Source: Geosiphon pyriformis | Lineage: Eukaryota; Glomeromycota; Glomeromycetes; Archaeosporales; Geosiphonaceae | Assembly: GCA_016748015.1 (NCBI GenBank) | Contig: JAAOMT010000617.1 | Span: forward strand, 41,925-105,924 | Direction of reading: 5' to 3' | Length of the DNA stretch: 64,000 bases | Shown: positions 9,797 through 19,854 of the stretch, in pieces | Layout: each line of letters opens with the position of its first letter | How positions within the stretch are numbered: position 1 is the stretch's first letter | The notes under the pieces: model-generated | Told to the model about the DNA's origin: nothing | The model's database searches: none | The model's input: only the letters and a program-made list of their open reading frames with translations | Program-made: the position numbers and the translations under genes

Positions 9797-9800
9797 ACGG
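9797..9800 (-). other. Target-site duplication of Y, inverted copy
   Basis: Reads CCGT on the minus strand, against CTGT at 15638-15641 beside the other Y LTR: one C-to-T difference. Both flanks are the same spot of element C (just upstream of dUTPase) but on opposite strands, as the inversion model requires. Confidence 0.75.
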
Positions 9801-10796
9801 TTATCTACACAATGAAGATAAGATTTGGTAAATGGCCAATACTAAAGTAGAAGGCATTTTATTTAATGAGATTCTAGAGATAAAGAACAACCCTTCAGAA
9901 CCAGTTGATATCATTCTTATTCTCAATCTAGATGTATTTTTAGATATTGAAACAGGCCCAGAGAAATTCTATGAGCATTACCAGAATTTGGCACCAATAA
10001 AATAAAAGCAGAAACAGCATTTAGAGAAAATAAACACTCAATTATGTAATCACTGTTTGATTCCATATGACTTCTAATATTGTAATAAGTATGATTTCAT
10101 TTACAATCTACCATCATGCATGATCTACACAATTCTAGAGGAAAAAAAAACCAATCTGCAGCTGTATATTAGAATCAGAATCACCATTCAATCTTGATTC
10201 AAACTCCAATAATAATAATAATGAAAAAAATGGTTCCAGCTTCATTCAAAATGGCAATTATGACAACAATAATTTAAACTCCAATTCAAATTCCAAACAA
10301 TACATCGCACTTTCTGATCTCATCAAAGAACAAAAATTGAAATTATTCAGTGATAATAATGAAAATATTATGCCAGAATGTGTGCATGATACTAATACAG
10401 AGTTTAATTTAAGATATTCAAGAAAAAATGCCATCAAATTGGAACCACATTTGTGCACTTGCATTGATCTGAAAATAGCACTGAAAATTTCAGCAACAAC
10501 AATAATTCAGTTAGCATTCAGAAGTAGTTTAGTGAAAAAAAGATTAACATTAAAGGAGAAATAATTGACACAGGATATGTAAGAAATATTATTGTAATGC
10601 TATAAAATGACTCAAAAAAAGCTTATATAATAGAGCCAAAAAAAAAATAGCACAGGCAATATTTCTGTTTTTGGTTAAAATAGCTCAATTAGTATCAGTG
10701 AGAAACAGGAAAAAATTAGAGATTATAGCTAGAGAGATACAAAGATTTGGATCCATGAGTAGAATAGATGTACTAGTTAATATGGCAGAAAAAGAT
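9797..10796 (+). pseudogene. dUTPase segment of element C (degenerate, inverted half)
   Basis: Begins at the Y insertion point and runs through the helical spacer, CxxC module, acidic linker and dUTPase. The best open piece is 10337-10564, with AEFNLRY-like motif 1 and LAFRSSLVKK motif 2. Later motifs are broken by a frameshift near 10555 and by A-runs near 10640. It is much more decayed than Y dUTPase (4413-5267), in keeping with its being the older element. It joins the shared RT tract at about 10797. Confidence 0.75.
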
Positions 10797-10862
10797 ATTG
10801 TTGGCCAAGGAGAAATTATCTCAACTGGTTAAGCTATTTTCATCCCACCATATAGCCAGTAC

Positions 10863-11174
10863 ATGCTAGCAGTAGAAAGAAAGAAAAAAGACCAAGAACA
10901 AATTTTTGAAGCGGAAGCAAACCTTTGTGAATCAGGAGAGATTGGGTTGGTCAATCTCCACATACTAGCCAAAAGCTATAGCAGCATAAAAATTTTCATC
11001 TACAACAACACTGGCAATATCATCAACATACCAGAAAAAACTATCATCGGATATTTAACCACAGAAATAGAAAACCAACCACCAAACCCCATTTCAGACT
11101 TTCCACAACTATGTGAATATGTTGACATCACATCACAAACAATTTATGGACAAGACGAATGTTATTTGCTCTAA
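10863..11174 (+). pseudogene. Beta-rich linker, copy 2
   Basis: An open 103-codon piece almost identical to 4092-4382 copy 1 (IFIYNNTG here, IPIYNNTG there). It is separated from the upstream dUTPase remnant by the shared TAA and from RT by a TAA at the start of the next block. Confidence 0.65.
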
Positions 11175-11192
11175 CCAGAACAATTAGAACAA

Positions 11193-12200
11193 ATGAACAT
11201 AGGAAACTTAGATCTACTCCAATGTATACAGCTCAGGATGTTACTCAACAATTTCAATGACATCTTTGCCAGCAAAAATAAGTTTGGCCAAACTGTTATC
11301 ATCCAGCATCAGATCAAGACTGGAGATGCAATGCCAATCAAACAAAAAGCATACAGAGTGCTGCCAGCCAGCCACAAGATTATTTGTCAAGAGATAAACA
11401 GAATGCTTGACAACAGGCTAATTTAACCATCAATGAGTCCATGGTCATCACCAGTGGTACTCGTTTATAAGAAAAATAGAAAAATCCAGTTTTGTGTAGA
11501 CTACAAGAAACTCAATAGAGTAATTCATGGAGACAGTTATCCAACTCCATGAATACAGAAATTATTCGATGCTTTCGGTGGGAACAAATGGTTCTCCACA
11601 TTAGATTTGGACAACGGTTACTGACAAGTAGCCATGAATCCAGCTGACAAAGAGAAGACAGCATTTACTACTTGAGAAGGGAATTTTGAATTTGAAGTGA
11701 TGCCATTCAGCTTAACTAATGTCCCAGCAACTTTCCAACAGCTAATAGAAATTGTTTACACTGGCTTATTGTGGAAATCAGTAGTTGTATACTTGGACAA
11801 CACCAATGTATTCTCAAAAACATTTGATGATCATCTTCATCATCTTCAACAAGTGTTTAAAAGACTAAGAAGAGCAGAACTAAAGTTAAATGCGACAAAG
11901 TGCTTCTTTGACAAGACAGAACTCAAATTCTTAGGACACATAGTCAGCAAAGATGGCATCAAAACAGATCCAGAGAAAATAGAGATAGTAAAGAACTTTC
12001 TAGTGCTGACCAATATAACAGAACTAAAATCATTCTTGGGATTCGCCAGCTACTATCATTGTTTTATCAAGAACTTTTCTAAGATAGCGCAGCCACTCAA
12101 TCAACTGCAAAACAAAAATGCGAAATATAAATGGACAGAAAGTCAACAAGAAGCTTTTGATATTCTGAGGAAAAAGCTCATCCAAGCTCCAGTATTAATC
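11193..12200 (+). pseudogene. Reverse transcriptase, copy 2 (hybrid of Y and C)
   Basis: Same domain order as copy 1. Open pieces are 11193-11426 (fingers) and 11697-12497 (palm, thumb, RNase H start). The motif C box YLDN is at 11790-11801. Between them, TGA codons at a GYW and at an Arg position interrupt motif A and the following strand. Apart from these few stops the domain is complete. Confidence 0.85.
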
Positions 12201-12592
12201 TATCTAGATTACAGCAAACCATTCATCATCACCACTGATGCATCTGGCCAAGCATTGGGAGTAGTATTATCTCAGAGAGGACTGTACAGCAGAGAACATC
12301 TAGTAGCATATGCCAGTAAAGGTTTAACACCAGCCGAAAAGAACTATGGAACACCGGAACAAGAACACTTAACAATATACTGGGCTGTCATGAAATGGAA
12401 AGAATACTTGAGCCAAAAGTTTGAAGTATACACAGATCACAAGGGATTAACATCACTCCAAAAACAAGAATTTGAAGATGGAAGACAATCAAGATAAAAA
12501 ATGGCACTCACATCATACAATTATACTATATATTACAAAAAGGGAAAAGACAACAGAAATGCTGACGGTTTATTGCAAATAAGACAAATCTA
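12201..12592 (+). pseudogene. RNase H of element Y
   Basis: The four acidic positions of a gypsy RNase H are visible: TTDASGQ, EHLTIYWA, YTDHKGL, RNADGL. The open frame from 11697 runs to 12497 and ends at TAA shortly before the last motif. It degrades the RNA template strand during reverse transcription. Confidence 0.8.
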
Positions 12593-12865
12593 AAAACATT
12601 TCAACCCAAAAATATAAGAAAACCAGAACAATAGCAACAGAAAATACAACAAAAGATGAACATACAAAAATATCAACAATTGCAACATTATCTGAACATT
12701 CAACAGTTCAAGGAGAATTTATCTCATATGGAACAAAGGAGTATTAAACAACAATCAAAATATTTTATCACTCACCAAAATATACTTTATTGGAAAAATA
12801 GAAAAGATCCAGATTAACCAACCAGAGTAATTACAGAGCCAGAAAAAGAGACAATATTATTCAAC
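12593..12865 (+). pseudogene. RNase H to integrase spacer of Y
   Basis: About 90 codons rich in Lys, Asn and Thr, with stops. The equivalent in J is 57201-57494. It contains a short block (ISK/YGTKE...TTIKIFYQ) kept in Y, H and J. No motif recognised. Confidence 0.5.
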
Positions 12866-13777
12866 ATGCACTCAAATCCAACAGTAGGACATTTTCACAA
12901 AGAAGCAACCATGGAAAGAACTAGAAAAAGTTATTATTGGCCATCAATATACCCAAACATCATTCAATATGTTCAAAATTGTGATGTTTGTCAGCAAAGA
13001 AGAGGAACAAAACCCAATGAACCATTAAAACCAATCAAAGTGAGACAACCATTTGATTATATGGGAATTGATTTAGTCAGACCATTAACAATCACCAGCA
13101 GAGGAAACAAATACATAGCAGTAGCTTTGGACTATCTTACTAAATGGCCAGAGGCAAAAGCAATTCAAAGAACAGATGCAGAATCCATTGCCAAATTCAT
13201 TTATCAGGATTTGATTTGTCAACATGGATGTCCAAAAGAATTATTATCAGACCAAGGAACTTATTTTGTGAACAGAACATTAACAGAATTGAGCCAAAGA
13301 TTCAGAATCAAGAGACCATTATCATCACCATACCATCTACAAACCAACGGATTAGTAGAAAGATTCAACAGAACATTGTGTGAAGCAATAGCCAAGCTCA
13401 GCCAAGAAAACCAGAACGATTGGGATTTGTTTATACCATCAGTACTATTTGCTTATCGGACAACAAAACAGGATACTACACAAGTAACACTATTTGAATT
13501 AGTATATGGGAGAATAGCAACGTTACCAGTAGAGAGAGAAATTAATACATATCCAGCTGAACCAATAACAGAAGAAAATTTTCAGGAAACATTGCTGAGA
13601 AAAACATATGACTTAATGGAAACATTGGAAAACAAACAAAAAAAAGCAGCTAATAATATCCAAAAGTCACAAAAAACACAGAAAGAAAGACATGATAGTC
13701 AACTACCAGACAAACCAGTTGAATTCAAAATCAGAGACAAAGTATTACTACATTGTACCAAAGCGAAAAAACAATAG
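12866..13777 (+). CDS. Integrase segment of Y pol (open, 303 codons)
   Basis: The longest open segment of the window. It starts in the H2C2 zinc module (HSNPTVGHFH...CDVCQQR) and covers the whole DDE core: first Asp in MGIDLV, second in LLSDQGTYF, Glu in NGLVERFNR. It ends in a Lys-rich tail and VLLHCTKAKK before a TAG, after which a GPY/F-like block (RPFHIEEILGNGAYKL) continues. Integrase joins cDNA ends to the target; the 4-bp TSDs around these elements are its footprint. The first Met is internal to the polyprotein. Confidence 0.92.
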   Translation: MHSNPTVGHFHKEATMERTRKSYYWPSIYPNIIQYVQNCDVCQQRRGTKPNEPLKPIKVRQPFDYMGIDLVRPLTITSRGNKYIAVALDYLTKWPEAKAIQRTDAESIAKFIYQDLICQHGCPKELLSDQGTYFVNRTLTELSQRFRIKRPLSSPYHLQTNGLVERFNRTLCEAIAKLSQENQNDWDLFIPSVLFAYRTTKQDTTQVTLFELVYGRIATLPVEREINTYPAEPITEENFQETLLRKTYDLMETLENKQKKAANNIQKSQKTQKERHDSQLPDKPVEFKIRDKVLLHCTKAKKQ

Positions 13778-14720
13778 AGTGGAAAATTTGACCCCAAATG
13801 GGACAGACCATTTCACATAGAAGAAATTCTAGGAAATGGAGCTTACAAATTAAGATTGGATAACAAAATTTTAACCAAAGCAGCACATGGAGATTGACTG
13901 AAACCATATTACAACATCACACTACCATCTACCAGTAATATTCTACAATTAGGAGTACAGAAATTACTAGTCCAACCAGATGAGATTCCACGAGATTTGG
14001 AACCAATCATTATTATTGATAACAACACATTAAATTGATCCAGCGAAAGAATATATAAAGACATGATAGACGCAACAGGAAATATCAAAAAAATGGAAAT
14101 TACAGACAATATTCACGCACTAGCACAACAACTCTTTCAATTAATCCAACACCAGGAAATGGAGATTACAATTAATTGACAAACCATTCAATATCAAGAT
14201 ACTAGAAAGACATTTCAACTCAGAACACAAAAAAAAACTGAAAATACCATGGACAAAATCATGACAAAAGTAAAATTAGCAGTAAAAGAATCGACAAAAG
14301 AGTCACTATATCAAGAGTTGACTAAAGAAACTTGGAATTGGTGAATACAACAATTTTCACAAAACTATTGTTATTTTCACTTGGGACAACATGTAAATAT
14401 CCAGAATCTATATACGGATGAAACAAAGCGATTATTTGACAAAAAAATACTACAACAATTAGAACATTTTGTGAGAAAAAACAACTTATCCACACAAGCC
14501 CGAGCCATATACTGAATACACACAGTATTTCAGGATAAACCAGAAATATTGCTCAACAGAGAAATGGATATGGTTACCAGTAATCAATTGGGAAAAATCA
14601 CCAATGCTCAATTTAAAGAATTACAGACCCAAATAACACAAGTAATTCTCGAAAACAAAATCCAGGAAATACTTCAAGAGGGGGAATTACATGAGTTAGA
14701 TTTCGACAGAGCTCAATATT
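13778..14720 (+). pseudogene. C-terminal extension of Y pol
   Basis: Begins with the GPY/F-like block, then about 290 residues that I do not recognise, with a few stops (mostly Trp/Gln positions). It is helical and rich in Gln/Thr/Lys. Conserved blocks: LAQQLFQLIQ, HLGQHVNIQNLYTDETK, ARAIY-IHTVFQDKPEILLN, and the end DRAQY-stop. The stop lies directly before the polypurine tract. H (49801-50634) and J (55374-56250) carry the same extension, so it belongs to the family. It has no visible signal peptide or membrane segment, so it does not look like env. Confidence 0.7.
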
Positions 14721-14735
14721 AAAAGGAGAGAATAA
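14721..14735 (+). other. Polypurine tract of Y
   Basis: AAAAGGAGAGAATAA directly before TGTTAC of the 3' LTR. Confidence 0.88.
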
Positions 14736-14799
14736 TGTTACTCATAGAAATATAGGAAATATATTAGCATAATTATTAGCCAATCAGAAGTAAGCGTAA

Positions 14800-14945
14800 T
14801 AAATGTGGAATTCCAGGATTCTTCTCAGGAATTGCAGGATTTCAGAAATTTCAGGATTCCCAATGAGGAATTGCAGAATTCCAGAATTCCAGGATTTCTC
14901 TCAAAGGAATCGCAGGATTTCAAGAATTCCAGAATTCCTGTCATG
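14800..14945 (+). repeat. U3 tandem repeats, GGAATTCC type (Y 3' LTR)
   Basis: About three imperfect units of roughly 40 bp with GGAATTGCAGGATT and GAATTCCAGGATT blocks, as in the 5' LTR. The two arrays differ only by transitions. Confidence 0.75.
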
Positions 14946-14977
14946 AAAAATCAAGGAATTGAGGAATCTCAATTATG

Positions 14978-14985
14978 TATATATA
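14978..14985 (+). promoter_or_regulatory. TATA box of Y 3' LTR
   Basis: TATATATA followed by GCAGTAG, conserved in position in all LTRs of this family. Confidence 0.65.
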
Positions 14986-15092
14986 GCAGTAGTATTAGAA
15001 ACAGAAAGGAGAATTGATACCACAGAATTCTTAGCCTAGAAATGCAATCATCAAATAAAAATAATTATTTCATATCTCAAATTCACCCTACA

Positions 15093-15115
15093 CTATCAAC
15101 ACTTTATGTTGATAG
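15093..15115 (+). promoter_or_regulatory. LTR hairpin 1
   Basis: Arms CTATCAACA and TGTTGATAG pair perfectly over 9 bp around loop CTTTA. The C, H and J LTRs and the solo LTRs keep the pairing with changed arms (for example CTATTAACA with TGTTAATAG). It lies downstream of the TATA box and so is probably transcribed. Confidence 0.6.
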
Positions 15116-15140
15116 TAATTGATCCTTAATCACGCTGGAA

Positions 15141-15165
15141 CAATAGCTCTTGATCACAGCTATTG
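15141..15165 (+). promoter_or_regulatory. LTR hairpin 2
   Basis: Arms CAATAGCT and AGCTATTG pair over 8 bp around a CTTGATCAC loop. In the unrelated-U3 LTR at 36603-37673 the arms are CAATTGCT and AGTAATTG, which still pair, with the same loop. Confidence 0.6.
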
Positions 15166-15637
15166 ATGGGATACTAATCTGCAAATCGCCTTGGCTTATT
15201 TCTTTTGCTTTTTTTATTTTCTTTCTTTATTTCTTTTTCTTTATTTTATTTTGATTTGTTGTTGTGTACTAATTGATAAAAGATTAAATGCTGAGTTATT
15301 GACATCAAGGATAGCCTGGTAAAAGACCCAGAAATAAGGGTAGGATTTATATATTATTGGATAGCTTACCAGAAGGGCATGACTGCCAGACTAAATCCAG
15401 TCACCACGCTGAGAAAAAAATTGGGAAAACTCTTGGAAAGATACATCTACCATTGACACTATTAAATCTCTGTTTATTATACAAAGGACTCAACCAAAAC
15501 CTTCAGATCCATCAAACCCTTCAGATACAACACCTTCAGATACCATACTTTTCACACATCATCCATGAAAGTAGCTTTTGAGCACCAAGTTACGGGTTTG
15601 TTATTTAATTCAACAGCAGAAATAATCACCTGTAACA

Positions 15638-16430
15638 CTGTCTAAATAAGAAATTGCTTGATGTTATGCAGCAGTAATAGGTGTTTCACAACTCATCCAG
15701 TTGCTAATGAAAATCATGTATTAACATAATACGTTGCATGTTTCTCTTTAACCAAAAATGTTGTTTCATATTTTTTTGTCAAGTAAAGTTTTCCCACAAG
15801 CAAAACATGGTTTATTGTCCCATTTGCCTTGTTACTTTGGGTATTTATACTGTTTTCTGTAATATGATTTGTAATAATAGTGGGTTTGCATCCAGTAATC
15901 TTCATTGGGTGTAATCCAAGCTTCCATAGAAGAAAGTATCTTGTTACAATCTTGGCATTTGAGTGGAATATATGATGGTTGCTTCAGTGGTTTGTGTAAG
16001 TAAGATCTTTCTCAGCCACTAGTTATTTCTTCTGTAGTGGTGTTTTTTTCTGATGCATTCTCTTTCTTTCTTTTCTTTTTGTCATCCCAAGAAAATATTA
16101 ATAGTAACTTATTGTGTTTGGTGTTAGCCCAGAAAACTTGGTAGACTTCTTAGGTAGGTTTTTTTTTTCTTTGAATTTTATAAGTGGTGTTGGTGTTGTG
16201 TTCATCTGAAAGTGGCCACACATGACTGGTACATGTGTGTGTTAACTGTTCTGGCTGAGTTGGAGCTTTTGTGTGGTCCAATTAAGCACTATATTGGTTT
16301 TGGACAACCAATCATTACCAACTAATGCTTAGTATTGTATGGCTTCTATTACCAAAACTTTGATGAGTATGATGATACTATTGACTTCAAAGAAGAAGTT
16401 GTCAATTTTACCAATAAAAGTTTTGGTCAC
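15638..16430 (-). pseudogene. Cys-rich region and protease C-terminal half of element C
   Basis: Starts at the Y insertion point (TSD CTGT 15638-15641) and runs on the minus strand up into protease. The Cys-rich blocks are decayed but readable, including the Trp of KWDNKPC, which is TGG here and TGA in Y and J. The protease part contains an ALVGNDWL equivalent near 16300-16320. It is cut at 16430 by a solo LTR. Confidence 0.7.
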
Positions 16431-17284
16431 TGTTATTTATAAAATATAGGAAGTATATTAGCATAGAAATTAGCCAATCAAAAGTAGCTGTAATAAATGT
16501 GAAATTCCAGGATTCTTTTCAGAGAAATTGCAGGATTCTAGAAATTACAGAATTTTTATATGAAAAATTGCAGGATTCCTCTTAAAGAAATTCCAAGATT
16601 CTAGGAATTCCAAGATTCCTGGTGCAAAAAATTGAGGAATTAAGGAATCTCAATTATGTATATATAGCAGTAGTATTAGAAGAAGAAAAAAACAGACCTC
16701 TCAATTTAAATTTTATCTAAGCAACCTTTTCAAATTACAAATATTAATAAATAATTATTTGCTATCTCAATTCACTTTCCATTATCAACACTTCATGTTG
16801 ATAGTAATTAATACTTGACCATACTGGAACAATAGCTCTTAATCACAGCTATTAACAGGATATTAACTTAATTGTCTTGGCTTAAACTTCTTTATATATA
16901 TATTTTTTCTTTTATTTATATATTTATTTTTTGTTTGTTGTCTATTAATTGATTAAAAAATTAAAATGCTGAGTTATTAACATCATGGATAGCTTGGTAA
17001 AAGATCCAGTAATAAGGGTAGAATTATATATATATTAACAGATAGCTTACCAGAAGGGCATGACTGCCAGATTAAACTAGCCACTATGCTAAAAACAGAA
17101 ATTAAGAAAACAACTTGAGAAATTAACCAAAACCAACCATAGTGAATCTCTGTCTATTATACAAAAAACTCAACCAAAACCTTCAGATCCATAACACCTT
17201 CAGAAATCAACATTATTATATCAATTGAGCACCAAGTTATGGGTTTGTTATTTGCTTTGAGACTCCAAATAATTATCTATAACA
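16431..17284 (+). repeat. Solo LTR in element C protease
   Basis: 854 bp, TGTTAT...ATAACA, plus orientation, with the GGAATTCC-type U3 repeats, TATA box (near 16660) and hairpins. The protease sequence of C resumes on either side. TSD TCAC (16427-16430) and TTAC (17285-17288), one C-to-T apart. No internal sequence, so it formed by LTR-LTR recombination. Confidence 0.85.
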
Positions 17285-19800
17285 TTACTCTATTAGTTGT
17301 AATAATTCTGGCACTGACAGCTCAATCAACTCAACAACCTAATTGGTCTATAAGTTGTTGTGTAATGATGCTGACTGCTGAACCACTGTTCAAGATCTGT
17401 TTGATTGTTTGACCATTGACTTTGGTGTCAGTATACATTGCAGTGATGAGTTTTAATTCTAGGGTGGCTCTACTAAATAGTAGTGTTTCAACTGGTTTCT
17501 CAAGTTCAAAGGGAAAGATAGTGATAAGTGATTTGTCTTCAGTAATAATTGCTAGTAGTATGTTGTTGGTAAGTGGCTGTTTTTGTTTAGCTTTCAAGTT
17601 GTTGGATGTGGCATCTTCTGGGATAATCAGAAGACTTAAATAGTGTTGGGAATTCAGATTTTGGATGTATCCAGTTCCTGAACTCCACTGGCATAATCTT
17701 AATGGCTGGTTTGATGAGCTGGGAATTGGTTGGTAGACAACCATTGCTAATCTTCAGTTTTAAGTAACTCTTAATTTGGGATTTTCTGATGTTATTTGAG
17801 CTGAATTTAGTAGTGATATTAGAATTTGTTGAGGTTAATATATTACTTGTGGCTGTAGTAGTTAATATATTATGGGCATTATTAGTTAATATATTGGAGA
17901 TGAGTATAATTGCTGCATCATTGGTGCTTAATACATTGGTTAAGTCACTTGAGCATAATATGGTTGCTATTGATAAGATTCTGGTGATTAATTACTAATG
18001 TAATTCTGAGTTTGAAGTCAGTGATCAGAGTTTCAATACTGATTACTCAATCATTAATTACTTAACTATTTACAATATTCAAATTGCAAATATTCTTGTT
18101 TACCACAATAGTGGCACACACATGTTTTTTGCTGCTACTGTTGATTGGTTGAAGATAATAGGCGTGATTGATTTTGAAAACAATTTGCATTTCCCTGATT
18201 ATTTTATCATTATGGAGATTGATAAATGGCTTGATTGTTAGCTAAGTATCCCTCTAATTTCTAATTGATTGATTCACTGAATTGCTTTAGCTTGGAATTC
18301 AAGTTAAATAATCTGTTTATTACTAGATTTATGACTTGAGTGTAGTTAGCTTTAAATTCAGCTACTTCAAAATCTTTGGCATTTGTGACTATGGCTTGAA
18401 AATCTGCTGGATGTAATAGATGTATGCATTAAAAAATACTACTGTATAGGCTTCTGATGAATTGATTTAGAATTTGTGGTGCTGTAAAATAATCAGCTTG
18501 TATTGCCTGAATTTGGTGCAAATTTCTATAGAAGCATCTTAGGTAGGTAGTAACTGTCTCATTTTCTTCTTGTTTGATAGTAGTAAAAGTATTAGCTAGA
18601 CAATTAATACTATTATTGTTGTTAAAATATTGTAGAAATGCAAGCTTGAATGCATTGAAATCTTGAGGTTTGTTGGCCAAGCTTTAATATTATGAGTTGG
18701 CAGTATCCTGAAAAAAGTATGAGATAGCTTGTATGGCTTTGGCATTATTCCATCTATTGGCTACAATGGCTTTTTTGACATTGTTTAGTCACATCTGGGC
18801 ATTATCCTCTTTGCCAGTAAATTTTTTAATCTTGGTAATTGGTTCATATGCTATTTGTTATTGTTGCTGTGACAGTTGTTGGAATAATTGCTGCAATTGT
18901 TGTTAATATTGTACTTGTGGCTATTAAATCAATTTAATTGGTGGCTGATTAATCACATTTATTGGAAGTAAGTTTTGTGGATTAATTATGTTGGAATTTG
19001 GATTGTTCTGATTTTAAGGGGTTTAAAGATTTGGAGTTTCAATTTTCAGATTTTCAAAAATTGGGTTTTGCTGAGTTTAAACATTCAGAGTTTTAATTTT
19101 TGGGTTTTTGACAATTGGGTTTTGGTAATTGAATTCCTAATTGTCATTTTCCTCTTTTTTTAATTTCGTTAATTCCCAAGAACTTGTGATTTTGAAATCT
19201 GGTGAAGGTAGTGAAAATTGAAATCCTAATAATATTGGTAATTGCGATTTAAATTTCTTAAAATATTTGCTGTAGATTCCTAATAGATCAGTTTTTGATT
19301 GTTTATTTTGAAATGGTATTCATGCTAATAGGGTTTTTATGTTTGATGTAGATACATCTGCTGATAAGATGTTGATGATGCTTTCCAGTGTATAGTGATA
19401 TAATAAATTGGTTAATGATTTAAGTCTTGTTTTCTTTGAAGTATTACTGCTGGTGTTTGAAGTTTTTTTTGCCTTTATTTGCGTAAGTGATTAAGTATCT
19501 TTGCTGAGTGTGATTTTCAATTTTTTTGTTGATTTCAATAAAGATTGCTGTGAAATTATGATTTGTTGATAGGCTGGTATTTTGGATTAATTTGTTATAG
19601 AAATTTTTTCTTGCTGAGTCAATTTTTACTGGTACTCTTAACAAATATGAAATTCTTTTATTGACATAGAAGTTAAAGGCTGATTCTGCTAATAAGTGAT
19701 TGCTAGTTAATTCCAAGTGTTAACAGTAGTATTGGAATAAGGATTTGGTGAATCTTAAATAGTTTGTCCCTATTCTTTCTGGTTCTGCCACTTTTGAATA
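17285..19800 (-). pseudogene. Protease N-terminal half and gag of element C
   Basis: An open piece at 17331-17744 holds the protease start, with the active site decayed to LNSGSAVSIIT (Asp to Asn). Gag follows to the right: Ser/Asn linker, CCHC region near 18060-18110, capsid (18429-18680, NKPQDFNAFKLAFLQYF), Gln-rich linker, and N-terminal domain (19444-19716). Gag opens with GTG GCA GAA near 19795 without an ATG. Confidence 0.75.
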
Positions 19801-19835
19801 GTTGTTTGTTGGTAGTGGTTCTCTGTAGAATTAGA

Positions 19836-19852
19836 CTTTACAGAAAGTACCA
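19836..19852 (-). other. Primer-binding site of element C (decayed)
   Basis: TGGTACTTTCTGTAAAG on the minus strand, 2 nt from the LTR end. Differences from Y and J are mostly transitions. Confidence 0.65.
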
Positions 19853-19854
19853 AA

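Larger units (their letters stand above)
10797..12200 (+). repeat. Recombination/conversion tract, copy 2 (RT region)
   Basis: Partner of 3045-4448 in inverted orientation. Similarity becomes near-perfect from ATTGTTGGCC at 10797 and fades after about 12200, where several substitutions appear within 60 bp. Shared stops at 10830-10832 (TAA) and 11622-11624 (TGA) match those in copy 1. Confidence 0.85.
10797..15637 (+). mobile_element. Element Y, 3' half (original orientation)
   Basis: Contains the shared linker/RT tract, RNase H, an open integrase, the C-terminal extension, polypurine tract and 3' LTR. It lacks its own gag, protease and intact dUTPase because these lie on the minus strand at 4.4-8.9 kb. 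The right flank returns to element C at 15638. Confidence 0.85.
14736..15637 (+). repeat. 3' LTR of element Y (902 bp)
   Basis: TGTTAC...GTAACA, bounded by the polypurine tract and by C sequence. It matches 8895-9796 in reverse complement. It contains U3 tandem repeats (14800-14945), a TATA box (14978-14985) and two hairpins (15093-15115 and 15141-15165). Confidence 0.92.

Noticed and set aside
13778-14720. The post-integrase extension as an envelope gene.
   Set aside because: No signal peptide, no transmembrane segment, no Cys-rich ectodomain, and it is in frame with pol in the best copies.
8895-15637. The inverted 902-bp repeats could be terminal inverted repeats of a large DNA transposon.
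   Set aside because: They have LTR features (TATA box, primer site on one side, polypurine tract on the other) and are related to direct LTRs elsewhere in the window. The interior is half a retroelement plus half of another.
8895-15637. Auto-integration or a head-to-head cDNA insertion as the cause of the inverted Y halves.
   Set aside because: These would not join Y halves to decayed C halves nor place an RT tract of high identity at both junctions. Inversion by recombination explains every junction.
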